Origin: Bryobacteraceae bacterium
GTDB taxonomy: Bacteria > Acidobacteriota > Terriglobia > Bryobacterales > Bryobacteraceae
Length of the DNA stretch: 64,000 nt
Direction of reading: 5' to 3'
Assembly (NCBI GenBank): GCA_026002855.1
Contig: BPGD01000001.1
Span: 4,348,001 to 4,412,000, forward strand
Positions 37,133-45,082 of the stretch are shown here, one piece after another. The stretch's first letter is position 1. Each line of letters begins with the position of its first letter. The notes beneath the pieces are model-generated. The model searched no databases and was not told where the DNA came from. It saw only the letters and a program-made list of their open reading frames with translations. The position numbers and the translations under genes are program-made.

Positions 37133-38193
37133 GCGCTTGCGTACCTCCTGCCCTTCCATTCCACCCCGCCATGGCCCAGGCGCCACCAGCTGGAAAGGCC
37201 CAGAGCGAGCAGAAAGGCCTCCGCCGCCGGGTGCAGCAGGCAGCTCCAGAAAGGATGGCGGAAGCGCCAAGCCAGCAGCATCCGCATGCCCAGCACGCAC
37301 GCCGCCGCAGGCAGGTTCAGGGCGAGGAAGGGCCCCAGAAACAGCCACGCGTGGAGTCCCAGAAACAGCCAGAAGGTCACCTGGAGGTGAAAGGCGGGGC
37401 GGAAATTTTTCTGGAAGCCTCGCCACACCTGGCTGAGCCCTTCGTACATGCGCGTGCTGACGACGTCCTGCCCGTCCAGGCACAGTGAAAACTCGCGCCT
37501 GCGCCGCCACACGCGGGCAAGAACGGTGTCTTCGAACAGTTCGCCGCGGACGCTCTCGTGGCCGCCGACGCGCCAGTAAGCGTCCCGCCGGGCCAGTATC
37601 AGCGCCCCGTGAGCCAGCCCGAGCGACGGGTCGGTCCGGCGCACCAGCGCCAGCGGGGCCGGATACAGGCCGAAGACGACAAAGTTCAGCATCGGCATCA
37701 GCAGCTTCTCCCAGAAACCCTCCATTTCGAGCCGCGGCCAGCAGGAAAGCAGCGTGGCCCGCCTGCGTTGCGCCTCCGCCACGATGGCGGGCACGGCGGC
37801 TGGCGCGAGGACTGAGTCCGCATCCAGAAACAGCAGCCACGGCGACGATGCCTGCTCCGCCAGCGTGTGGCATGCGAAGGTCTTTCCACACCAGCCGTCG
37901 GGAAGGGGTAGCGGTTCGATGCGGCGCACGCGGCTATCGAGCCGGGCGAAGCGGTGGATGACAGCGGCCGTAGCGTCGGTCGAGTGGTCGTCGTATACGA
38001 GGATCTCGCTGACGCCGGGCTGGCCGAGCGCCGCTTCCAGCGTGGCGGGAAGGCGCGCCTCTTCGTTGCGGGCGGGAATCAGGATGGAGACCCTCTCCGG
38101 CGGATCACCGCCGCCGGCCCGGATCCGCGGCCAGAAGGCCACGTTCACGGCCACCAAAAGCAACAACAGGGCCGCTGCCGTCAACATCACCAT
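37129..38193 (-). CDS. GT2-family glycosyltransferase, probable carotenoid glycosyltransferase (CruG-like)
   Basis: 354 residues. An N-terminal membrane segment (LTAAALLLLLVAVNVAFW) leads to a GT-A domain with VSILIPARNEEARLPATLEA, EILVYDDHSTDATAAVI, LFLDADSVLAPAAV (DxD), and the acceptor region GGHESVRGELFEDTVLARVWRR (ED with the downstream RR in place of QxxRW). Two or three C-terminal helices anchor it. Between cruF and crtE it probably transfers a sugar to the hydroxylated carotenoid, as CruG does in cyanobacteria. ATG 38193 gives an 89-nt overlap with crtE, unusually long for this region. Confidence 0.82.
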   Translation of the reverse strand: MVMLTAAALLLLLVAVNVAFWPRIRAGGGDPPERVSILIPARNEEARLPATLEAALGQPGVSEILVYDDHSTDATAAVIHRFARLDSRVRRIEPLPLPDGWCGKTFACHTLAEQASSPWLLFLDADSVLAPAAVPAIVAEAQRRRATLLSCWPRLEMEGFWEKLLMPMLNFVVFGLYPAPLALVRRTDPSLGLAHGALILARRDAYWRVGGHESVRGELFEDTVLARVWRRRREFSLCLDGQDVVSTRMYEGLSQVWRGFQKNFRPAFHLQVTFWLFLGLHAWLFLGPFLALNLPAAACVLGMRMLLAWRFRHPFWSCLLHPAAEAFLLALGLSSWWRLGHGGVEWKGRRYASA

Positions 38194-39058
38194 GTGTTTT
38201 CTCCACGAAGCCGTTGATTCGTCGCAGAATGGTTTCGGCGAAGTCGCCGAGGACCTCGCGCTCGCCGCAGGGGGGAAGCGCCTGATCGAGGGCCGCCATC
38301 GCCTCTTCCACCAGGTGGCGCGCACGGCTGCACGCTTCCGACAGCGCGCCGCCGGCGGGAAAAGCGGGACGGCCATGGCGGCGGTCCTGGCCTACGGTCT
38401 TGCCGGCAATGCCTTCGCTGGCGAGCTCATCCATCAGGTCGTCGCAGACCTGGTAGGCCTCTCCAGTCAGGTCGCCGAACCGTGCCAGCGCGATTTTCTG
38501 TGGGAGAGGAGCGCCTGCGGCCATGGCGCCAGCGCTCAGCGCGAAACGGATGAGCGACGTCGTCTTGGCCAGAAGGCTCGGGCGCACCCCGCGGAGGTCG
38601 GCCTGCTGGCCGCCGATCATCCCGTCGCATCCCACGGCACGCACGGCTTCCTCGACAAGACCCGGACATCGGGAGAAGATCCGGAACGCTTCCGCGTACA
38701 GGGCCAGCGCTGCCAACAGGGCCGTCGCCTCCCCATACAGGATATGCAGGGCGGGCCGGTGATGGCGCATCAGGGCATCATCCATCGCCGGCAGGTCGTC
38801 CAGAATGACCGAACTGATGTGAAGGAATTCCACGCCGCAAGCCAGGTCAAGAGCGTGTTCGGCCGGCAGGCCGAAGGCGCTTGCCGAAAGCAGCGTCAGC
38901 AGGGGGCGGATGCGTTTGCCGGCGCCGGAAACGGCGCACCGCAGCGCCTGATTGAGGGGAGCGGCTCCTTCCAGCGACGAGCACGGGCAGAGCCGCTCAA
39001 GCCGACGCTCGATGAGCGGCCGGTAACGGTCGGCGTACGCAGTCAGCGTTTCTGGCAT
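38105..39058 (-). CDS. crtE: Polyprenyl diphosphate synthase, probable GGPP synthase (crtE)
   Basis: 317-residue trans-isoprenyl diphosphate synthase. The first Asp-rich motif is ILDDLPAMDD followed by RHHRPALHILYGE, the second is CDDLMDE, and the GAGKRIRPLL substrate segment is intact. In a carotenoid operon it should provide geranylgeranyl diphosphate for CrtB. The last 30 residues (after INGFVEKTH) read through the start of the glycosyltransferase gene and look like a non-conserved extension, perhaps from loss of an earlier stop. Its 5' end overlaps the alpha/beta-hydrolase gene by 16 nt. Confidence 0.88.
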   Translation of the reverse strand: MPETLTAYADRYRPLIERRLERLCPCSSLEGAAPLNQALRCAVSGAGKRIRPLLTLLSASAFGLPAEHALDLACGVEFLHISSVILDDLPAMDDALMRHHRPALHILYGEATALLAALALYAEAFRIFSRCPGLVEEAVRAVGCDGMIGGQQADLRGVRPSLLAKTTSLIRFALSAGAMAAGAPLPQKIALARFGDLTGEAYQVCDDLMDELASEGIAGKTVGQDRRHGRPAFPAGGALSEACSRARHLVEEAMAALDQALPPCGEREVLGDFAETILRRINGFVEKTHGDVDGSGPVVAFGGRERGLLAADPGRRR

Positions 39059-39810
39059 GGCAACCTCTCCAGCAGCACGCGCACCACGGCCGCGGGCGCT
39101 TCCCTCAGCGGAACGTGTCCAGCGCCGGCGATCTCAACAACCTGCGCCTGGGGCCACACCCGCCGATAGACCGCCGCGGACCGGCGCACGGACTGAAATG
39201 TTTTTTCTCCGTACAGGATGGTGATGGGCAGTTGGATGCCGCCGAACGCCTCCGGCCCGGGAATCTGCCGGAGCAGGCCCAGGCTCTGAACGGCCAGATC
39301 GGCGGGGATGGAGTCGAGGCCATCCGTAAGATCGGTGTCCTCGAGCCGGCGGCCGGCGAGCGATCGGTTCACCAGCCAGCGTCCGATGGGATTGCGGAAC
39401 GAGCACGCGTAAGCGTAGCGTCCGATGGCAGGGGAGGCAAAGACACGGAAGTACCAGGGCCAGTAAGCCAACGGATCGATGAGCAGGATTGAATGTACCA
39501 GGCGCTCCAGCCCCTCCTGCTGGAGACGAAGAACCGCACAGAGGCCGAGCAGTCCGCCGCTACAGTTGCCCAAAAGGGTCAGACAGGGCTGAGCCACCTG
39601 CCGGATCAGGCCGGCAATTTCGTCCGCCACCAGATCAAGACGCCATTGCCGCGGGGCGGGACTGCGGCCGTAACCCGGCAGGTCAGGCGCGTAGAGGGAG
39701 ACGTCCGGCGGCAGCAACGGCCGTAGCGGGGCGAAGGTATCATGGCTTCCGCTCCAGCCATGAAGGCCGAGGATGACGCTGGGGCCGCTGCCGTACCGCT
39801 CAACGTGCAT
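39043..39810 (-). CDS. Alpha/beta hydrolase in the carotenoid operon, predicted Cys nucleophile
   Basis: 255-residue alpha/beta hydrolase: oxyanion-hole segment GLHGWSGSHDTFAPL, APDLPGYGRSPAP, the nucleophile elbow LLGNCSGGLLG, and catalytic His232 in GAGHVPLREAP. Aligned to the usual GxSxGG elbow, the nucleophile position is Cys83, with Ser84 next to it. Cys is known in dienelactone hydrolases but rare elsewhere. It overlaps crtI (11 nt) and crtE (16 nt), so it is firmly part of the operon. A role in adding or removing an acyl group on the carotenoid glycoside is possible but unproven. Confidence 0.78.
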   Translation of the reverse strand: MHVERYGSGPSVILGLHGWSGSHDTFAPLRPLLPPDVSLYAPDLPGYGRSPAPRQWRLDLVADEIAGLIRQVAQPCLTLLGNCSGGLLGLCAVLRLQQEGLERLVHSILLIDPLAYWPWYFRVFASPAIGRYAYACSFRNPIGRWLVNRSLAGRRLEDTDLTDGLDSIPADLAVQSLGLLRQIPGPEAFGGIQLPITILYGEKTFQSVRRSAAVYRRVWPQAQVVEIAGAGHVPLREAPAAVVRVLLERLPCQKR

Positions 39811-41275
39811 GCTGCTGGATCCTTTCCGCCGTGAGCCGCCCGCTGAGCACGACCATCGGCATGCCGGTGCCGGGCGTCGTGCTGGCGCCGGTGAAGTACA
39901 GTCCCCTCAGGCGGCGGCTGAAATTCGGCGGGCGGAACGGGCCCATCTGGCTTAGCGTGTGCGCCGCGCCAAAAGCGGAACCTTGAAACAATCCGAAACG
40001 CCGGCTCCAGGTTTCAGGCGTCCAGACCGTTTCACCAGCAATAGCCTGAGCCGACAGGGAGGCACCGGCGGCGCTGAGACGCCGCAGGACGGTTTCCCTC
40101 ACGCGGTCGGTTTCGGCCGCCCAATCGACCTTGCCGAGGCGGCTCAGCAAGGGCACTGGCACGAGCACAAAGACGCCCAGGCGGCCGTCGTCTGCGAGCG
40201 TGGGATCACTGACTCCCGGTGCGGCGACGTAAAACGCGGGATCGGCCGGAATCGTGCATCCCTGATTGAGATCGCGGAAGGCGGCCGCGTAGTCGCGTGG
40301 AAAAAAGATCGTATGATGCCCAAGTCCCGGCTGACGGCCGGCGACGGCCCAGTAGAACGTCATCACCGAAGGCGACATTCGGATCTTCGGGGCAGCCAAA
40401 CCGGCCAGTTCGGTCAGGGTCGATGGCACATCCACATTGGAAACGACCACGGAGCTGGCGATTTCACTGCCGTCTGCCAGCCGCACGCCGGTGACCCGGC
40501 CGTTGCGGTGCAGGATGCGCTGGGCACGACTGTGGTAATGAATTTCCACGCCAAGCTCGCGGGCCAGGCGTTCGACGGCCTGTACGAGCGCGTATATGCC
40601 GCCCTCCGGCAGCCACAGCCCGCCGGAGAGCTCGCCATAGGGAAGGATCGTAAACAGACCGGGCAGCTCGAAGGGCGAGCCGCCCAGATACATGGCGTAG
40701 GAGCCCAGAGCCTCACACAGCCGCGGCGAGGAGAAGAACCGGCCCAGCTCACGGTACATGGATCGCCACAAGGCCGTTCGGAGGATCTCGCCGGCGGTAA
40801 GAACCGAGAAGTAGCGCAGGGGATTCCCGTCGTTGCGCAGAACCAACTTTCGGAAAGTGATTTCGAACTTGGCGGCGCAGTCTTCCAGAAACAGGTCCAG
40901 TCCGCGCGAAGAGCCCGGGGCGAAGCGTTCAAACTCGGCGCGCAGCCGTTCACGGTCAGAGGAGAGGGTCAGATGCTGCCCGTCGGGCCAGTGATAGGTG
41001 ATGGAGGGGTCGACTTTCAGCAGCCTGACGTAGTCGCCCATGTCCCGGCCCGCGGCGCGGAACAGCTCCTCGAAGACCCACGGATAGTTGAGCAAAGTGG
41101 GTCCGGTGTCAAACGGCAGGCCGGCCACTGAGATCCGGTTCGCCCGTCCGCCGGCGGAGGCACCGGCCTCGAGCACTCTGACACGCCACCCTGCCAGCCG
41201 AAGGTGGATGGCGGCGCTGAGGCCGCCGAGTCCGGCGCCAATGACAAGGGCTTCCTTCCGGCCCGAGAATGTCAT
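39800..41275 (-). CDS. crtI: Phytoene desaturase CrtI
   Basis: 491 residues. It shows the FAD motif EALVIGAGLGGLSAAIHLRLAG, GGRANRISVAGLPFDTGPTL, the substrate-region segment PEGGIYALVQAVERLARE, and the C-terminal GLYFTGASTTPGTGMPMVVLSG. Full-length CrtI-type desaturase converting phytoene to lycopene or a partly desaturated product. It lies first after a 275-nt gap that separates it from crtB. That gap contains an AT-rich stretch around 41325-41335 (TATAGT on the minus strand) that could hold an internal promoter, but no full -35/-10 pair is clear. Confidence 0.9.
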   Translation of the reverse strand: MTFSGRKEALVIGAGLGGLSAAIHLRLAGWRVRVLEAGASAGGRANRISVAGLPFDTGPTLLNYPWVFEELFRAAGRDMGDYVRLLKVDPSITYHWPDGQHLTLSSDRERLRAEFERFAPGSSRGLDLFLEDCAAKFEITFRKLVLRNDGNPLRYFSVLTAGEILRTALWRSMYRELGRFFSSPRLCEALGSYAMYLGGSPFELPGLFTILPYGELSGGLWLPEGGIYALVQAVERLARELGVEIHYHSRAQRILHRNGRVTGVRLADGSEIASSVVVSNVDVPSTLTELAGLAAPKIRMSPSVMTFYWAVAGRQPGLGHHTIFFPRDYAAAFRDLNQGCTIPADPAFYVAAPGVSDPTLADDGRLGVFVLVPVPLLSRLGKVDWAAETDRVRETVLRRLSAAGASLSAQAIAGETVWTPETWSRRFGLFQGSAFGAAHTLSQMGPFRPPNFSRRLRGLYFTGASTTPGTGMPMVVLSGRLTAERIQQHAR

Positions 41276-41550
41276 AAAGCGTTTGATACCTTATCCGCAT
41301 GGATGCGTGGAGACACGGCGCAAGACTATAAAAATGCCGGGCGATGCTCCGGAAAGGGCGGACGGGAGAGGCCACCGGATGAGCGGGCCTTGCAGAACTG
41401 CGCGGGGAACAGGCCCGCCAGGGGGACCGAGGGGGTCATTCTCCGAACCAGGGCTGGCGAGGACGTCGCCCGCCGGTTTGCTGCGCCATGGCCTCTGGAC
41501 TCGCGCCTGAAAAGACGGTGAGCCTCCGACGAGAGCCCGGGCAAGGCAGT

Positions 41551-42615
41551 TTACAGAAGGCCGGCGTAGGCGAGCGGCACGCGCCAGTACTTCTGGGGAG
41601 GCAGGGCCCGAAACTTCTCGACGGCATTGACTGACACGCGCACGCGCACCGGAGCGCCGGCCTCCAAAAATCGCCGGTTCAGTTTCCCGTAAACCTCTAC
41701 GCAGGCCCCGACGGCGGAACGGCAACCGGGGGAGAAGACATCCAGGTTGCGGCGGGCAAAGTCGTAGCCGGCCTCGGCCTGAAGGGCGAGCCTGCGGATT
41801 ACGCGCCGGAGGCGAACCTCGTGGCGCGGGTCGAGGTAGTTGTCCGGATCGAGGGCTTCCGCGGCGAGCATGTCCAGCGGCAGGTAGAGGCGGCCGCGGC
41901 CGCAGTCTTCAAAAACATCTCTGGCGAAATTTGTGAGCTGGAGCGCGATGCCCAGCTCGCGGGAGCAGGCGAGCGCGTCCTCCATGCGTGCGCCCCGCGC
42001 CGTGCCGTAAACGTAAGCCAGAAAGTAGCCCACAACGATGGCGCTGCCGTAAATGTAGTCGTCTATCAGTGCCTCCAGCGTGGGGAAACAGGCGGGCCGT
42101 GCGTCGCGGCGCATGGCGGCCAGAAAACTGTGGTAATGCTCTGGCGGAATGCCTTGCCGGCGCACGACGTCCGCAAAGCCGGCAAGGATCCAGGGAACGC
42201 CGGTACGGACCGGTGGACGGAGCCCCTCGCACGCGAGGGCCCTTCGATATGCCTCCTCCCACGAATCCAGCAGGGCGAGTTTCTCCTCAACGGGGATCGG
42301 GAAACTGTCCACAACCTCGTCGGGGTATCGGACGGCGGCATAGATCACCTCGACGTCGGCGCGCTCTTTCGGGGGCAGAAACCGCGTCACCAGGAAAAAA
42401 TTCGTGCTGAACTCCCGCAGAACCCTCCGGGAGGCCCTCACCAGCCGGCCCCGTGCAGCCGACTCGGAGCAAGCACCGGCGACATCCAGGTTGATGCGCT
42501 GTAGCAGCAAATTCCAGGTCGTCAGGCTCCAAGCCATAAGCAGGTCTGAACCGGCGCAGCCGAATGGGCGCGTCTCCCGGTTCAGATGCCGAACCTGCTG
42601 CCGTAGATGCTTCAA
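41551..42615 (-). CDS. crtB: Phytoene synthase CrtB (squalene/phytoene synthase family)
   Basis: 354 residues from a TTG at 42615 (or 328 from ATG 42537). It condenses two GGPP to phytoene. Both Asp-rich motifs are visible: VRYPDEVVDSF (DxxxD) and LGIALQLTNFARDVFED. The SREVLREFSTNFFLVTRFLP-type entry helix reads ASRRVLREFSTNFFLVTRFL. The TTG overlaps the stop of the isomerase gene as TTGA; the ATG lacks a clear ribosome binding site, so the start is undecided. It separates the carotenoid genes from the cytochrome/CRTAC1 genes and may be co-transcribed with both. Confidence 0.9.
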   Translation of the reverse strand: MKHLRQQVRHLNRETRPFGCAGSDLLMAWSLTTWNLLLQRINLDVAGACSESAARGRLVRASRRVLREFSTNFFLVTRFLPPKERADVEVIYAAVRYPDEVVDSFPIPVEEKLALLDSWEEAYRRALACEGLRPPVRTGVPWILAGFADVVRRQGIPPEHYHSFLAAMRRDARPACFPTLEALIDDYIYGSAIVVGYFLAYVYGTARGARMEDALACSRELGIALQLTNFARDVFEDCGRGRLYLPLDMLAAEALDPDNYLDPRHEVRLRRVIRRLALQAEAGYDFARRNLDVFSPGCRSAVGACVEVYGKLNRRFLEAGAPVRVRVSVNAVEKFRALPPQKYWRVPLAYAGLL

Positions 42616-43472
42616 CCGGCCAGAAGGCCGCGCAGGTTCCAGCCGCAGATGATGCTGGCTTCGAACTTGTTGCCGGCGGGCCCGGGCCAGTGCGTCTCCA
42701 GGCTGACGGCGCCGCGGTAGCCGTCGCGGAGAAGCGCGGCGATCTGGCCTTTCCAGTCGACGTGGCGCGTGCCGAGCGGGCCCCAGACCGGCTTGTGACC
42801 CTCCATGGCGCAGTCCTTGGCGTGGACGTGCGCAATGCGATCCTTCGGCAGCAGGCTGTAGCCGTAAGGATAGGGTTCCTCGCCGGCGACCAGCGCGTTG
42901 GCCGGGTCCCAGACCAGCTTTACGTGACTGTGCGGGATGGCAGCCAGGAACCTGGCTGCTTCTGAAGCGGTACCGATGTTGCAGGCATGCTCGTTCTCAA
43001 TGCCGCAGAGGATGTCGTGGGACTTGAACTGGTCGGCGATTTTTTCAATGGCACGGCAGGCGGGTTCGAAGCAGCGGTCGGGATCGACGGTGCGCCAGAA
43101 CGAGAACACGCGGACGATTCGTGCCCCGGTCATTTCGCAAAGCTGGATGGCGCGCTCGACCAGCCGCGGCTGGTCCTCCATGGTAAAGGTGGCGCCGAAG
43201 ATGTCCTGCTGAAAGCGCGAGTCCACTTCCCCGCCCTCGGGGAGGGTGCATTTCAGGATCGGCGACGAAAGGCCCAGGACGCGGATGCCCTTGGCGGCGA
43301 GCACCTCGAGCGCCCGCTTCACCTCGTCGTCAGTGAGATTCATGATGTTCTTGCCCCAAACGACGCGCAGCTCGCAGGCGGTCATGCCGATGGCGGCCAT
43401 GGCGGTAGCAGCGGGGTTCAGATCAGGGGAAAACTCGTCGGTGATGGCGGCCAGTTCCAGTTTGGGAGTCAT
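42612..43472 (-). CDS. Sugar phosphate isomerase/epimerase (xylose isomerase-like TIM barrel)
   Basis: 286-residue AP-endonuclease-2/xylose-isomerase-fold protein. Metal-site segments are GIENEHACNIG, KLVWDPANALVAGEE, IAHVHAKDC and GAVSLETHW, with Glu, Asp, His and Glu ligands typical of the family. The natural substrate is unknown. It has a 4-nt ATGA overlap with the CRTAC1 gene upstream and a TTGA overlap with crtB downstream, so it bridges the two functional groups in one transcriptional run. No signal peptide, so it is cytoplasmic. Confidence 0.85.
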   Translation of the reverse strand: MTPKLELAAITDEFSPDLNPAATAMAAIGMTACELRVVWGKNIMNLTDDEVKRALEVLAAKGIRVLGLSSPILKCTLPEGGEVDSRFQQDIFGATFTMEDQPRLVERAIQLCEMTGARIVRVFSFWRTVDPDRCFEPACRAIEKIADQFKSHDILCGIENEHACNIGTASEAARFLAAIPHSHVKLVWDPANALVAGEEPYPYGYSLLPKDRIAHVHAKDCAMEGHKPVWGPLGTRHVDWKGQIAALLRDGYRGAVSLETHWPGPAGNKFEASIICGWNLRGLLAG

Positions 43473-45082
43473 GATGACGGAGGTTCCTCAATGTGATGAT
43501 AACGGCCGGGTGCGAGGCCCATGAGGCGCTGGCGCGCCCCTCCCGGCCATTCTATTTCAACCGAGCGAACCGCCTGGTCGCGGCCGAGGCCGAACAGCAC
43601 CACGAGGTCCGAAGCCGAGCAGTAGCTGGAGCCGGACTTCACCATGCCCCACTGCCTGCCGGAAGGCGTTTCGATGCGGACGATGGCGCCGATGGCGGAG
43701 CGGTTGGCGCGGCGGCCGTGGAGCCGGAAGCCGATCCAGTGATGGCCCGGCGGCGCGGCGTCGTTGCGGTACAGAATGGCGGGGCCGCCGTTGGATGTCA
43801 TCAGGATGTCGGGATCGCCGTCCAGGTCGAAGTCGGCCCAGGCGGCGCCGCGGGCCACCAGCGGCTTCTGGATGTCCGGGCCGAGCTTCAGGGTGACGTC
43901 TTCAAAGCGGCCGCGGCCGAGGTTGCGGAAGACGAGCGGCGGCTGCGCATAAGTGACCTTGGGCTGCACGCGGTTGATCTCCTCTTCGATGTGCCCGTTG
44001 GCGGCAAACAGGTCCTGCCAGCCGTCAAGGTCAAAGTCGAAAAAGAACACGCCGAAGGCGAGCCGGAGGAGCGAGGCGCGGCCAACGCTGGAGCGTGGCG
44101 CCTCGTCCACGAACAGGCCGTTGCCCTCGTTGTGATAAAGTCCGAGCATCTGGTTGGAGAAGTTGCCCACCAGCAGATGCGCCCGGCCGCTGCGGTCATA
44201 GTCGGCCGCGTCCACGCCCATCGCTCCGCGGGCGACGCCATCTTCCCCGAAGGCGACCCCTGCGGCGACGCCCTCCTCCAGGAACCTGCCGTTTTTCAGG
44301 TTGCGATAGAGCTTGTTGGGCTGCGTGTCGTTGGCGACAAACAGGTCCGGCCAGCCGTCGCCGTTGTAGTCCAGCACCGCCACGCCCAGCGACTTGGATG
44401 TCGGATCGTACAGCCCGGCCCGCTTCGTCGCGTCCTCGAAGCGGCCCTGGCCGAGGTTGTGGAACAGGCGCGAGCTGACGCCGCGGTAGGACTCGGGGGT
44501 GCAGTAGCTCTTGTTGACGCCATCGAGCGAGCAGAACAGATCGCCTTGGGGCGACCAGGCGACATAGTTGGCAACGAACAGATCGAGCCGGCCGTCCAGG
44601 TCGTAGTCGAAGAAGGCGGCCGAGGTCCCGAAGCTCGCGTTGGCGATGCCCGCCTGCGCCGTCACGTCGCGGAAGCGCAGCCCGCCCTCGTTGTGGAGCA
44701 GACGGTCGCCGCTGAGGGCAGTGAGGTAGAGGTCGGGGCGGCCGTCGTTGTCGTAGTCGCCGACGGCGACGCCCATGGGCCAGCGCGGCAGGCGCGGAAT
44801 GCCGCTCGATGCGGTGACATTGGCGAACGCGCCGTTCCGGTTGTTGCGGTAGAGCGCGGGCTGCGGGTTCATCAGCAGGATGTCGGGGTAGCCGTCGCCG
44901 TCCAGGTCGGCGAAGGCGCAGCCGGCGCCCATGGTCTCCGGCAAATATTTCCTGCCGCTTTTCTGCGCGTCATGGCGGAAAACAATTCCCGCCTGTTTTG
45001 TGACGTCCGTGAATCGCCCCTGCGCCGCCAGCGCCGCGGCCAGCGCTGGCGCGAGCAGCAGCGGGCGAAGGCGGCGGCTCAC
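43469..45082 (-). CDS. CRTAC1-family exported FG-GAP propeller with ASPIC/UnbV domain
   Basis: 537 residues with a signal peptide (LRPLLLAPALAAALAAQG). Seven or so Ca-binding FG-GAP/VCBS blades follow, for example DLDGDGYPDILL, DYDNDGRPDLYL, DYNGDGWPDLFVAND and DFDLDGDPDILM. The C-terminus is an ASPIC/UnbV domain (RSAIGAIVRIETPSGRQWGMV, VRSVEIEWPGGARQ). Such proteins act outside the cytoplasm in protein or carbohydrate binding. It overlaps by 4 nt both with the cytochrome gene upstream and the isomerase gene downstream, implying joint expression. Confidence 0.9.
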   Translation of the reverse strand: MSRRLRPLLLAPALAAALAAQGRFTDVTKQAGIVFRHDAQKSGRKYLPETMGAGCAFADLDGDGYPDILLMNPQPALYRNNRNGAFANVTASSGIPRLPRWPMGVAVGDYDNDGRPDLYLTALSGDRLLHNEGGLRFRDVTAQAGIANASFGTSAAFFDYDLDGRLDLFVANYVAWSPQGDLFCSLDGVNKSYCTPESYRGVSSRLFHNLGQGRFEDATKRAGLYDPTSKSLGVAVLDYNGDGWPDLFVANDTQPNKLYRNLKNGRFLEEGVAAGVAFGEDGVARGAMGVDAADYDRSGRAHLLVGNFSNQMLGLYHNEGNGLFVDEAPRSSVGRASLLRLAFGVFFFDFDLDGWQDLFAANGHIEEEINRVQPKVTYAQPPLVFRNLGRGRFEDVTLKLGPDIQKPLVARGAAWADFDLDGDPDILMTSNGGPAILYRNDAAPPGHHWIGFRLHGRRANRSAIGAIVRIETPSGRQWGMVKSGSSYCSASDLVVLFGLGRDQAVRSVEIEWPGGARQRLMGLAPGRYHHIEEPPSS

